NCBI GenBank assembly: GCA_030169165.1
Contig: CM058044.1
Location: forward strand, 41,956,415-42,020,414
Direction of reading: 5' to 3'
DNA: 64,000 nucleotides
Source of the DNA: Centaurea solstitialis
Taxonomy: Eukaryota; Streptophyta; Magnoliopsida; Asterales; Asteraceae
The position numbers and the translations under genes are program-made. Under the pieces are notes generated by a model that worked only from the letters and a program-made list of their open reading frames with translations, was not told where the DNA came from and searched no databases. Below, in pieces: positions 11,475 to 23,571 of this stretch. The stretch's first letter is position 1. Each line of letters begins with the position of its first letter.

Positions 11475-12018
11475 TCATCTTCAACAGTTTCTCTAAAATA
11501 AAGAAAATGAAGATTTTTAGCTAGAATATGCTCCAACAACTTCCCAAAAACTTTCTCTAAAATGGAAAAAGTATGAGAAAGAAGAAGTTTTTCTCCAAAT
11601 ATGAAGATAACTCCAAAAATGATTACCATATAAAAGAACCAATAGGAAATTTTGAAAATAACCCCAAAAATAATTATTATATGAAAGAACCAATATGAAT
11701 ATTATAAGCAATGTTTGATGTCTCTAAAATAGAGAAACTATTGAAGATGAAGGCACGCTAGCAAGAAACTAGCAGAAAAATTACAGAAGCTAAACGAAAG
11801 CCACTAAGGGGCTGCTACACCAATAATCAAGTTTAACATTACATGCTGAACAACGACTATCGCACCACAAAGCCGTGATATGTTGAATCCCCGGAAAAAT
11901 ATCCAAATTCAATATCTAGAAGCTGTTGGAGATGAATGTAATTCTTTTTGGAGATTTTGGGTTTTGGTTCTCTATTTTAAAGAAAATTTTAGAAAAGTTG
12001 TTGGAGATACTCTGATAA
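11475..12018. repeat. Decayed, overlapping MITE remnants
   Basis: Two nested or overlapping inverted-repeat pairs are visible. One pair is catcttcaacagtttctcta (about 11477-11500) against tagagaaactattgaagatg (about 11728-11750). The other is tgctccaacaactt (about 11530) against aagttgttggaga (about 11995-12008). Both match the common plant pattern of TIRs beginning near AGAGCATCTCCAACAA. No target duplication was resolved and no coding sequence is present. Confidence 0.45.
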
Positions 12019-13184
12019 TGTTTCTATAACTTTCCTAAAATGAATAGCTAACAAAATTTATCGTTTTAAATGATGAATAGACGATATTTCTATAAAAAAT
12101 TTAAAATAGGATAAAAAAATCACCTTCATACTCCTTTATAGATTATACAATTAATTATATTGTAAAGATATTTAATATAACTAAAAAACTACTATTTATC
12201 TTTCCTAAATATTTAATTTAAAATTATTTTATTCTATGATGTCGTCAAATTTTGAGATTTTCATCTTGTCTCTCCTACTTTCTCCATTTTTGAGAACCTA
12301 TTTGAATAACTAAAATCTTTATTTTGGAAAAGTTGTTGAAGATATTATTAAAAAATAAAATATAAAACCCGTTAGAGTATTAGAAAACAAAAACACATAT
12401 TTCTTTAATTTATAGAAACTATTGAAGATACTTTATCTAACTATATTTTAGGATTAAAATACTATTAGATTTTCTTAATTTGCATGATCAGATTCCCTAA
12501 CATCTCTTTGAATGAACAAATGATCAAAACTTCACAAAATGTCTACATATCTCATTTTAATTTGATATATATGCATGTGATGAAGGTTTTAGAGAAAAAA
12601 CTAAATTTGTTTATGTTGTTTCCAAACACTATGTCATTTAAATCTCTTGCACACAATGGCATCGTTCCATTTCGTTGCCTTATTATCGTTTGTTCCCCAT
12701 ATACGTTAAGTAAAGAGCAAACGATGATGAGAAGTTCTGGGAATTAATGAATTTATAGAAAAATAATATTATAGAGTTTAATTAATTTTCTTAAAAAGTA
12801 ATTAATTAAAAAATAAACAAATTTGTAGTCAGAATACCGGCCGGGAATTTCCAAGAATTATTTTTAAAACTTTAAAAATTTATTTCACTAAAAAAAAGAT
12901 CTTTTTTATTTATGTTTTAAAAAGGTAAATAGAAGAAAGAAATGAATGGATTTTTTATCATTTATTTTCTTTACCTAGTTTCCATATTGTAAAAGGAACT
13001 TTGTTATGTGAAAAATAAATAACTTTTTTTTCTCTCTCATTCATTTCATTTCTATCTTAAGAAGCTTAGATAACACATATATTTTTCCCTTACTTCTTTT
13101 CATTGTAAATGAAGTTTTGAAGATCGGATGCTTGAGAAAAATTAAAAAATAAGAGACTATTTTATTACTATTTATTAATAAAGG
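12019..13184. other. Intergenic AT-rich DNA
   Basis: No gene or element boundary can be supported. The 87-codon frame at 12484-12747 has no recognisable domain. Confidence 0.5.
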
Positions 13185-13550
13185 GAAAATTTCAAAAAAA
13201 GAAAATCAATCAACTATCTTATTTTGAATCATTTAAACAATTTTTTTAAACAAAAAACCATTAAACTTTCTCATTTTAATGATTAAGTTATTGAACTATT
13301 CTTTTGAATGAAAAAAACAACTTGTACTAGTTTAACCTAAACGATTGTAGTTATATATTATCTTAAAAATTTTATTAGTCAGTTACAATTAATCTTTTTA
13401 TTTTTATTAAAATGGGGTAAGTACCCAGTTATTGAAATTTTGATGGTTTATTTATCTAAAAAGAATTTGGTTCGATGATTTAATCCTTCAAAATGAGAAA
13501 GTTTAATGATTTTTACATTAAAGAAAATATTTCAATGACTTTCTCTGCTT
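13185..13550. repeat. Probable MITE with inverted arms
   Basis: Inverted arms are visible: accattaaactttctcatttt near 13257-13278 faces aaaatgagaaagtttaatga near 13491-13510, and the outer sequences also pair loosely. The interior is non-coding. Boundaries and target duplication are not resolved. Confidence 0.4.
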
Positions 13551-13807
13551 ATCATGTATCCATCATTGGTAAGACTTGTTCAACTCAAATTTGAAAACAA
13601 AAATTGTACAACTTTCGAAACTAGCACCTTTTTTTATCATGGTCGTTGTTGCCTATATCATTGCTATAATTATCTAGTACCTAAACACTGATTTAGAAAA
13701 GTCAATGAAGGAACACTTGTATTACAAAATTCTGATAAGTGCTTTCTAGTCATATTGCAAGTAATCTTATTGATTACTAAAACTTATTTGGCAAGAAGGG
13801 CACATCC

Positions 13808-13997
13808 TAACCACAAGGTTGTGGCGTACTGACTAAAGCTTGTGGGGAAAGTGACTAGTTAACCCTTCTAACCCAGGTTCGAATCCGGACGCTTCCAGAT
13901 TGTGGCCACTGGAGAGTAACTCAAGACAACATGCTTTAGTTGTTGGTGAATCTTGCTGGAATTAGTCGGGGAAAAACCTCGGATACCTTTCCAAAAA
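13808..13997 (+). mobile_element. tRNA-derived SINE with target-site duplication
   Basis: A 190-bp body ends in ccaaaaaaa and is flanked by a 15-bp duplication aagaagggcacatcc / aagaagggcacgtcc (13793-13807 and 13998-14012, one mismatch). A B-box-like caggttcgaatccgg lies at about 13875, and the downstream body shares acatgctttagttg and gattagtcggg-type motifs with the other copies. Such target duplications are left by LINE-encoded reverse transcription, so it depends on an enzyme made elsewhere. Confidence 0.88.
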
Positions 13998-14012
13998 AAG
14001 AAGGGCACGTCC

Positions 14013-15658
14013 AACTTGGAAGCTCTCCAAATAGATATAGAGTAAAAAGCTTTTTTTTTGGTGTAAAAGTCTTTTGGTATATCGTTACTTAATGACGGAC
14101 AAGACATTCTCCAACCGAAATTATGTAATTATTTTTATACGTATTTGTAATGAATTTTGTTGTTGACAACTATATGCAACAACTAATAATTGCACACGAT
14201 CCTTCGCCCATACATATGTTTATATATTTGGTTACTAATTAACGAATATTTCTATGGAATTATTTAAGGGGTAAGTAAGAAAAAGCAAATGTTTATATAG
14301 GTTACAAATCATGGGGAGTTCGATGGTGTATGTATTAACAATATGTTTTTACGAAATTCTTACATCAGTCAACTTCATGTTTTCTTAAGCGTAAATCAGT
14401 GATTAAAATAAATAAACTATAGAGCGGGTCAGTTTTGGGTCGGGCGAATGGGGAATAACCGCCCCCGCGTCCGCATTTCGTTGGGTGGGTCGGTCAGTGG
14501 ATCGAGTACGCGGTCCATTGAACCATTGATCTTGGAGACTTGGACTGCTTCTTCTGGGCTGAGTTTTTACTTGCTGGGCCATCTGTTCGAATTGGGCCGC
14601 AATATTTTCAAGTGTGGACTAAAGAAAAAAGGGTCAAGACTCAAGAATAAATTAAATATTTATTTAATTGTTTGGTTTTGCGATTTCTATGGATTTTTGA
14701 GAATATAGTTTGTAATTTGTATTTTAAAACTAATGATGGTGCGTATTACATTTTAAATGTCTACGTAATACTTTTCTAGTTTATAATTAGAGCATCTACT
14801 ATGTGTTTCTTAGGAGGTTTTTGAGCTTTTTAAGAGATTTTGCAAAATGCAAAAACCTTATTTTGAGTTTTTTTCACATAGAAGAGAGATTTTCTACGTA
14901 GGTTTTTGGTAAAGTTTTTAGTTATAAGTCGTAACTGTACGACCTATTTTTTTTAAGTTTTTTTTTTATATTTAATCAGTTTTAACTTTGTAAAATTTTA
15001 TAAATAACTCATATTAATTAATTTTAATTATTAGTTATAATTAAAATATTCATATTTAAACAAAATTATGTAAATAGTATAAATGTGATTGAGAAATGGG
15101 CTTTTGAAACTCGATTTGTCATAAATAAATACATAATATAGAATTTTTAATACCCAATTTGTATTCCAATTTGTTATTTTATTTATATAATAGCTAAATA
15201 CATGAATAAAATAAGTTTTCTTACCCAAAACTTGTGTAGTTGTACTTGTGGGTGCTTGAGCAAAGTCAAAATATTATGTTGCTATGGCTTTATCTGGGAT
15301 GTGTGATTGTGAGCCAAAGCCTATGGTGATATTTGTTGGGACACATTGGGCCATGGTGATATTTGTTGAACACACATATTTTAACAAATGAATATAAACA
15401 TAATAAAATTTGTTTATTTGCATTTTGTGTTAGTTTGATTGTTCGATTAAGTTAAAAGAGTGAACACAAACAAGTCTTCGTTCTTGTTAGATAGGTTCAT
15501 TTATAACCCTATCTCTTAGATGTCTAAATTGGTTTTTTTATGTTTAGTTCGATATGATATTATAAGAGATTATGTTTAAAAAGAACATAAAAATTTAACT
15601 TTTTATATATTGTCTCTGCCAATATAATTAAATAATACATGTTTTGACCTTTAATATA
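14013..15658. other. Intergenic DNA with a single MITE-end relic
   Basis: No gene supported. A motif agagcatctactatg at about 14790 resembles the left TIR of the AGAGCATC MITE group, but I could not find a matching right end. The 86-codon frame at 14448-14708 is without similarity. Confidence 0.45.
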
Positions 15659-15972
15659 AGAGCATTTCTAATGGGTAACACTATTTTTTACACCAAATGT
15701 CAAAAGTAGTGTAAAAAATAGTGTAAGATTTAGTGTTACTAGTAAATCTTCTCCAATGGGTAACACTATTTTTTACACCAAATCCTTTTACATTGAAAAG
15801 TAGTTTTAAAAATAATGTAAAAAAATAGTGTTACACTAAATATAGTGTGATATTATTTATCACACTAAATTTAGTGTGAAAAATGTGGCCCCATTGGAGA
15901 TGTGAATAGTAACATTTACACCAAATGTAGTGTTTAGCGTAAGATTTGGTGACCCCATTGAAGATGGTCTAA
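15659..15972. mobile_element. MITE of the AGAGCATC type
   Basis: The left end AGAGCATTTCTAATGGG faces CCCCATTGAAGATGGTCT at the right, an imperfect TIR of about 18 bp. Inside, the block ggtaacactattttttacac occurs twice (about 15679 and 15758) and its inverse is present near 15715 and 15900, so the whole element can fold on itself. TIRs of this class in plants often belong to Mutator-derived MITEs, but the expected 9-bp duplication is not clear here. Confidence 0.65.
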
Positions 15973-16179
15973 TATGAAATTTCTCTTAAAATCCTATCGT
16001 ATACTAATACATGTTTTTTTATTTACAATTTTTCTTATTACTACTATAGACTAAATTCTAAGAATTTTGGACCCCTATTTCTTATGGGTTGTGGGCGTGC
16101 ATCCGTCCTGCCCTCCCAGGCACGACCCTGTCTTCCGGTAAAAATAGACGGATCATGGTCTAGATTAATCACCATGCTA

Positions 16180-16210
<31 letters not shown>

Positions 16211-16212
<2 letters not shown>

Positions 16213-16452
16213 GGTGGGTTCAAATGCGAATCACTTTTTCATTGTGAACGTGAAGACAGCCGAGAGCACGCCATGTAGCATGCATCTTCGATTACGGTGT
16301 ACGCAATCATGGAGGATTGACGCGATTCATGGAAAGGTGGAGATTATTAAAGGAGGGGACCCGGTCAAAGCCGCCTTTATTGACTGGATGAGTGACTGAG
16401 ATTTATCGTCACGTTCACAACCAAAAATAAGTTCACATTTGAACTTTCCTCT
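16211..16452 (+). mobile_element. (TA)n-flanked hairpin MITE, family 1, copy 1
   Basis: It begins GGGGTGGGTTCAAATG and ends TTCACATTTGAACTTTCCTC, so the inverted termini pair except for the outermost bases, which differ consistently (GGGGTGGG against GAGGAAAG). The left flank is a (TA)n tract of about 24 bases. The interior holds agacagccgagagcacgcc-type GC-richer sequence. Copies 2 to 4 lie at 21778, 32962 and, inverted, 51594. Confidence 0.82.
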
Positions 16453-16463
16453 ATGTGTTTATA

Positions 16464-16716
16464 GAGTCCCCTTATTTTGCAAACTGTGTAATTTGTGCAA
16501 ACTTTGCAAACCAAGATTTCACCAATCATAATCCATTTTGGCAATAGATTTAGTTTATTTTTGTAAGGGTATTAATTTGAATTTGAATTTCAAATGATTA
16601 GTTGTAACCCCCTAATTATTAACAATTAAACTTGTCCATTAATCTATCTAATCAATGGTTTACATTAGTTTGCAAAGTTTGCACAAATTACACAGTTTGC
16701 AAAATAAGGAGACTCT
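16464..16716. mobile_element. (TA)n-flanked hairpin MITE, family 2, copy 1
   Basis: The left end AGAGTCCCCTTATTTTGC faces GCAAAATAAGGAGACTCT at the right. The paired arms extend over gtgtaatttgtgcaaactttgcaaacc, about 48 bp. It lies 11 bases from the family-1 copy and is followed by tatatata. Copy 2 is at 51880-52187 with longer arms. Confidence 0.82.
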
Positions 16717-16831
16717 GTGTATATATATTGATTTGCTTAATTAATTTAGAAAACGTGTCATGAAGATGAAATGAAGGAAGGAGTGGAGTTTTTATAGGAG
16801 GATGGAAATCTATATATATATATATATATAT

Positions 16832-17195
16832 AGAGGAATAATCAAATAAAAACCATTTTTTTTGTAAAAACCTGTAAAAACCAACTAAAAATAATTTTTT
16901 TTTACGATTTTTTTTATCAAATACTATGATATTAACTATTGCTACACATATTTTTTTTTTCATAAGGTGAATATCATCCATGAAAAAATAAAATTTTTAT
17001 TCATATTATGAATCGAATATATACAGTTTTTTTATTCATATTATGAAACAAATTCATGGATGATATTCACCTTATGAAAAAAAATATATGTGAAACAATA
17101 TATCAATTCTAACATTTGATGTGAAAAAATCATTAAAAAAGTTATTTTTTAGTCGGTTTTTACGGGTTTTTACAAAAAAAGTGGTTTTTATTAAA
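16832..17195. mobile_element. TIR element of family 6 nested in the Helitron 5' end
   Basis: The left arm has gaggaataatcaaataaaaa, accatttttttt and gtaaaaacctgtaaaaacc. The right arm has the inverse: ggtttttacgggttttt then acaaaaaaagtggttttt. A second internal inverted pair, ttcataaggtgaatatcatc near 16960, faces gatgatattcaccttatgaa near 17060. The right outer end is shortened relative to family members at 49.7 and 51.5 kb. Confidence 0.7.
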
Positions 17196-17574
17196 GAAAG
17201 GTTTATGCTGATGTCATGATTAAGAAATTGAGCCATTTGATTGTTCAATTAAAAAAGAATCATCAAATGATGATGTCATCAATTATTCTTATTATTTTAA
17301 TACCATAATTATCTTTATAATTTACATTTTTATTCTTAGAATTATTTGATTAAATTACTTTTTATCCATTAGTTTCTCATATATTTCACTTTACATCCTT
17401 ATCATTTAAGATAATAATATATATTAATTAAAATGTATTAAAATTTTTGTTTTTTCTTTTTAATAAATTATACCATTATAATCGTCTCGACAATACCTTC
17501 AAAATGAGTTTAATATTGAATATTTTTTTAATTTAACTACATTATTAAAATTAGATATAAATTAATTTGTTTAG

Positions 17575-18065
17575 ATTTTATTACAATTCTATTTTTGATA
17601 TTCTTGAAATTAAAAGATTTTGTCTTTTTAACCTAAGTATTTTTATAGATTATTTATAAGTAATTAAAATTTATTTTATTTAAAACTCCATTGTTGATAT
17701 TCTTGAAATTTAAAGATTATATCTTTTTAATCTAACTATTTTTATAGATTATTTATAAGTAATTAATTTTTTATTTAAAATTCTACAAATAAAAAACAGT
17801 ACGTATTTTATTTTTGAATCTCTCCAGTTATAAAAATAGATATAAATTAATTTGTTTAGATTTCATCTTTTTAACCTAATTATTTTTATATATTATTTAT
17901 AAGTAATGAAATATTATTTTATTTAAAACTCAATTGCTAATATTCTTGAAATTTAAAGATTCCATCTTTTTAATCTAACTATTTTTGTAGATTATTTATA
18001 AATAATTATATTTTATTTTATTTAAAATCCTACAAATCAAAACACTACACATATTTTATTTCTGA
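17575..18065 (+). repeat. Tandem blocks of about 120 bp inside the Helitron
   Basis: The block containing gatattcttgaaat, aaagat, tttttaacctaa and agattatttataagtaat recurs about four times with drift, starting near 17595, 17695, 17855 and 17940. Helitrons commonly carry such internal minisatellites. No coding potential. Confidence 0.7.
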
Positions 18066-18649
18066 ATCCCTCCGGTTTTAAAATCATTCACGAAATTCAA
18101 ATCTTTTGACAAAAGAATAATAAATTTTCAATTTTTAAAATTTTAACAGCTATTTAGATAACTAAAATATCTATTGTAATAAGCAATTATAATGCCAATT
18201 GTCGTATAACATATAATTTACATAAGTATTTAAATGGTAATGACAATTGTCATGTAAATGTCTATTCTTATTAAAAATTAAAATAACATGTATCAAATGC
18301 TCGTATATTATACGGGTCATTAACTAGTTAGGAATAAAAACATGCATGCCCTATGTGTGAAAAGTGAAAACATCTCTTTTCCATTTTGGTACTTGGTGGT
18401 GGCATGATAATGGGTTGCACTAAATGAAATAAATATAGATAATTATAATTTCTGTAGATAAAAAACATAATATTTTTATGATCTTTACAAATTCAACAAC
18501 TTCGTTTTCATACAATTTATGTTTACAATTGTTTGAAAATATTTACACAAAGAATCAATAGGACATGTTGCTTGTGGAAGCCATTTTCCGCTTGAAAAAC
18601 TTCCATGAATGGAATAGAAGATTTGAGTCTCCATGGAAAAGATTTGAAA

Positions 18650-19870
18650 AAATACGGACCGTGTGACGGAATCGGGAAGAAGTCACTTGGTACGTACCGA
18701 GTGACTTCTGGAAAATGAAAACGTCTTGCAGTTAACATAACTTCTTCCAGATTTCGTCGATCATAAGTCGTTTTGTTCCCGTGCTTTCTCGTCCAGTTAC
18801 ATCCTTGGCAAATCATAATCCGACTCTCTTCCCGCGCTTTCGCTCTCCTCCTTCTGATACTCCTATCACAAATTTGAACATTGAGGCAACCTGCGTTGCT
18901 ACTGCCGCCACAACGGTGGAGGCAAAAGAAGTTGCACCATGTTTGGTTTGGTGAGCCGATCATGAAATGGTGGTGGAAGAATGACGATGATATGAAGTGC
19001 TTGACGCCCTAGGTCAGATACATTGAGATATCACCAAAAACCCATTTGTATCTTGTCTATAATCCAGGATCATCAGCCAAAGCTATTAGACTGAAGTTGA
19101 AGAGGGGCAAACTCCAAGTTGAAGGTCGTAGCACTAGCAAGCCATTCAAATCCTTCAAGGTGAATTTGTCTTCCCCGTCACGTGATCCCTTGTAAACACC
19201 TACGGATGCTTTGTTGACCAGCTCAAAATCATCCTCTGTGAGCATAAAATAGCGATAGCGGCCTATTCATCAATGATGGCCTGTTCCCGTTACAAGGGCA
19301 TTGTGAAGTTGCCCAACGATTTGCACCCATAACATATTTTTTATGTGCGCTTTGACAGGGGTAGCTTGAAACTGCTCATAGATGATGATTTTGAGCTCGT
19401 CGACAAAGTATCCTAGGCGGCGACAAGGGATGATGAGGTGAAGGGAAGACAATTTCTACTTGAGGGATTTGAATGGCCTGCTAGCCCTATGGCCTTCGAC
19501 ATGGAGTCCCCCCCTTCAACTTCAGTCTAACATCTTTAGCTGATAATCCTGGCATATAGACGAGATACAAATGGGATTGATATCTAAATATATCTTATTT
19601 GTGGCGTCCAACCCTTCATATCATCGTCATTCTTCCACCACCATTTCGTGATCGACTTCACCAAACATGGTGAAGCTTCTTTGGCCCCTGCTTTAGCGGC
19701 AGCTGTAGCAACGGAGGCTACCTCAAAGTTCAAGTTCGTGATAGCTAGGAGTATCGAAAGGAGGAGACGAAGCACGGGAACAGAGTCGGCTTGTGATTGC
19801 CGAGGATGTTACCGGACGAGGAGGGAAAACGGATGTTATGATTTTGGGTTTTTGGCTTTTTAATAGGTGG
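18650..19870. pseudogene. Inverted pair of gene fragments of unknown function
   Basis: The left arm (about 18650-19260, read on the minus strand) and the right arm (about 19370-19870, plus strand) are diverged copies of one source. Both contain gatgattttgagct, a block near ttgaatggcctgct / ttgaatggcttgct, a block around cttcaacttcagtctaa, gatacaaatggg, aaacatggtg, and gtatc(g/a)aaaggaggaga. Short conserved frames read for example DDFELVNKAS (left) and FKFVIARSIERRR (right). Stops and frameshifts interrupt both, so neither is a working gene. I do not recognise the parent. A transcript crossing the roughly 110-base centre would fold into a long imperfect hairpin. Confidence 0.7.
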
Positions 19871-20064
19871 GGATGAATCCATGGCGATGGCGTTAATAAC
19901 AGAGCTAGGAAGAACGAAGTTGTGCGTTTATAGAGAGATGGTGCATAAATCGGTTTTGAGTTTGGGTTCTTTCACACGCACACATATACATATAGAGGCT
20001 TAATCCCATGCTTAAATCGGAGGTGTTCAAATCGAAAACTTCATCGCACATCGCACATCACAGG

Positions 20065-21650
<1,586 letters not shown>

Positions 21651-21654
21651 TATA

Positions 21655-22135
21655 TAGGGTCAGGTTCAAATGAAAACTCAAATTTGATTGTAAACGTTAG
21701 GACCCCAGAGAGCGAGCCACGTGACATATTTACTCAATGTATTATTCAGTGTATATATGTGCATATATATAAATATAGGGGTGGGTTTAAATGTGAACCA
21801 CTTTTTGGTTGTGAACATGAGGACAGCCGAGGACGCGACATGTGGCGGATGACTAGGCGCCACGTCAGGTCCACGGCGGGTGACTAGGCGCAATTCATGG
21901 GAGGGCGTTGAATTAAAGGGGGGGGACCACACTCAAAGCCGCCACGTGTCGCGTTCTCGGCTGTGCTCACGTTCACAACCAAAAAGTGGTTCACATTTGA
22001 ACTTTCCTCTATATAATATATATATATATATATATACACGGTCAGGTTCAAATGGAAACTCAAATTTGATTGTAAACATTAGGACAATAGAGAGCGAGCC
22101 ACGTGGCATATTCACTCAATGTATTATTTAGAGTT
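21655..22135. repeat. Two direct copies of a family-7 MITE end flanking a family-1 MITE
   Basis: A block beginning GTCAGGTTCAAATG, with aaactcaaatttgattgtaaac, gagagcgagccacgtg and ctcaatgtattatt, occurs at about 21658-21760 and again at about 22040-22133, each after a (TA)n tract and both in the same orientation. The insert between them is the family-1 MITE at 21778-22010. Each block looks like the left half of an element; no right half is visible. Confidence 0.7.
21778..22010 (+). mobile_element. (TA)n-flanked hairpin MITE, family 1, copy 2
   Basis: Starts GGGGTGGGTTTAAATGTG and ends GGTTCACATTTGAACTTTCC plus TCT, with (TA)n on both sides. The arms include ccactttttggttgtgaac and its inverse, and the centre carries gccacgtcaggtccacgg, a G-box-like CACGTG nearby (gccacgtgtcgcg) and the dinucleotide-rich ggaggg run. 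Confidence 0.88.
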
Positions 22136-22656
22136 GATAATACAACACCAGTGTTATTTACTGACTTTACCTTATTGTTGTGAACAAACGACAAAATCCC
22201 AACCTAATATTCCGGTTCGATAAAAGACGACACAGTGATGTGGTTCTACTCAACGAGCTCCTCAGGATTATAATTACCAACGCTCATCGGGCTTTATTGC
22301 AACTTATTATTTGGAGAACTAATAGATATTATCTATGATACCAACCGGTCCAACCGGTTTCATACAAAACTTGTCTCAACCGACCTTTTGCCAACTGTGC
22401 TACAAGCTAAATACTATAAAGTCTTCCTTATGGTAGTATTTGTGACACGATATTTCACACATCAAAGTTGATTATCTTATTACAAATATATTACAATAGT
22501 TGAATATATTACAAATCATTTACACAAACAATAACAAGTACAAGATTCTTCCTCATCATAAAAATAAAAATATAAAACCTACATACAGTAGAACCTTTGT
22601 ACAAAGAATGCTTTCTACAACTCACTAATAATTCTCTTAAATATATTAGTGACACT
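22136..22656. other. Intergenic, probable 3' flank of the membrane-protein gene
   Basis: No element recognised. Since the neighbouring exon at 22657-23122 reads leftwards, the AT-rich 22440-22656 could contain its 3' UTR. This is inference from position only. Confidence 0.4.
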
Positions 22657-23122
22657 TCATATCTTACGATCGTTCGACGAGTTTCTGAGTTGCATTAGCC
22701 TTTTTTGGTCAAGTAGCCATATGTAACCACAAAAGTTACATCCAACTACGACTCCAAAGAGTGTACATATGATCACATATCCAATCCATATAAGATTTTG
22801 AGGAATGAACAACGTTAGAACGAGTGACAATGGGGTGAGAATTCCTGAGAAGCAAAAAACAACCTTTAGAATCATGTAATGGATAAGGGAGATGTGTTTT
22901 GCCATCGAGCTTTGCAGATGATCGGTTATATAAAGTAAAATCCCTGAAGTGAGTGTAGCTATGGTTAATGCAACAACGGATATGATCAAAAAGGAACGAT
23001 GTGTTTCAAAAGGAGATAAGTCTTCATTTTGAAACTTTAGTTGTACCAATGCTATCAGTGGTGGATACATTACAATGAGAGCGCCAGTATACATGAGTTG
23101 CAAATTCCTTGAATAATTCTTT
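22657..23122 (-). CDS. Exon of a putative four-helix membrane protein (partial gene)
   Basis: The frame is open for about 148 residues and ends NSSNDRKI. Four hydrophobic segments stand out: around MYTGALIVMYPPLIALV, SFLIISVVALTIATLTSGIL, MILKVVFCFSGILTPLSLV and LIWIGYVIICTLFGVVVGC. They are separated by short polar loops, with a charged tail. The codon at 23103 is TTG; the first ATG in frame is at 23094. The frame continues upstream to a possible splice acceptor (ttatattag) at about 23123, so this may be a terminal exon whose upstream exons I could not find. I do not recognise the family and assign no function beyond an integral membrane protein. This is the only host-like coding sequence in the window with believable composition. 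It may be a relic. Confidence 0.5.
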
Positions 23123-23377
23123 AACCTAATATAAAAAGTAAAGAAATAAATTAATGTTATGATTTTTTTGGTGTACTGGGCACAATCATATCATAAATAA
23201 GAACTATAAAGAATGAATATAAAGTGAGTAATTATGAAATAGGCAAAAGAAAAAAGTATTACTCTAAAGTGAAAGAAAGTAATTGCTATATTTTTATAAG
23301 ATTATAAGACTACTCACAACAAAGATTTCTATTTGATTTCTAATGTATTTCTAATCGTAGGTAAGATTTCTTATTAA

Positions 23378-23556
23378 ACCCCAATGGGGCAGCCTACTGG
23401 TTAAGGTTTGGTGTTGGGGAAAAACCCACCTAAGTTCGAATCCAAGGGTGAGCAACCAGGGGCCACTGAGTATTAATCCCAGGGGAGCATGCTTTAACTC
23501 TCGGTAAAATTTGCCAAGGATGTAGTCTGGGCAAACCCATGTTAACCTTATAAAAA
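23378..23556 (+). mobile_element. tRNA-derived SINE with target-site duplication
   Basis: The 15-bp duplication aagatttcttattaa lies at 23363-23377 and 23557-23571 without mismatch. The body has A-box-like cctactggttaagg and B-box aagttcgaatcc, then ggccactgagtattaatccc, a tgtagtctggg motif and an A tail. It shares the ggccactgag...aatccca segment with the copy at 32386, defining a subfamily. Confidence 0.9.
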
Positions 23557-23571
23557 AAGATTTCTTATTAA

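Larger units (their letters stand above)
16809..18327 (+). mobile_element. Non-autonomous Helitron with empty-site support
   Basis: The element starts TCTATATATA immediately after host A (16808). It ends with an imperfect hairpin (ctcgtatattatacggg, 18299-18315), eight more bases and CTAG (18324-18327), followed by host T. The paralogous unoccupied site at 34.4 kb reads straight across the A/T junction, as expected for Helitron insertion between A and T without target duplication. No Rep/helicase ORF is present, so it depends on an autonomous partner. It carries a TIR element just inside its 5' end and AT-rich tandem blocks. Confidence 0.9.
16136..18372. other. Host segment interrupted by two MITEs and a Helitron (paralogue of 34.29-34.45 kb)
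   Basis: Three host pieces survive: 16136-16180 (ggatcatggtctagattaat), 16727-16808 (gaagatgaaatgaaggaag, ggaggatggaaa) and 18328-18372 (ttaggaataaaaacatgcat). In the same order they match a continuous stretch at about 34288-34450, which lacks the insertions. The comparison fixes insertion boundaries to the base for the Helitron and to a short TA run for the MITEs. Confidence 0.85.

Noticed and set aside
12484..12747. 87-codon frame as a gene
   Set aside because: Composition is that of AT-rich intergenic DNA and no motif is visible.
14448..14708. 86-codon plus-strand frame
   Set aside because: No recognisable domain, no splice context and ordinary intergenic composition around it.
23390..23465. 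Possible tRNA gene
   Set aside because: A and B boxes are present, but the acceptor stem does not close and the sequence continues into a SINE body with A tail and target duplication.
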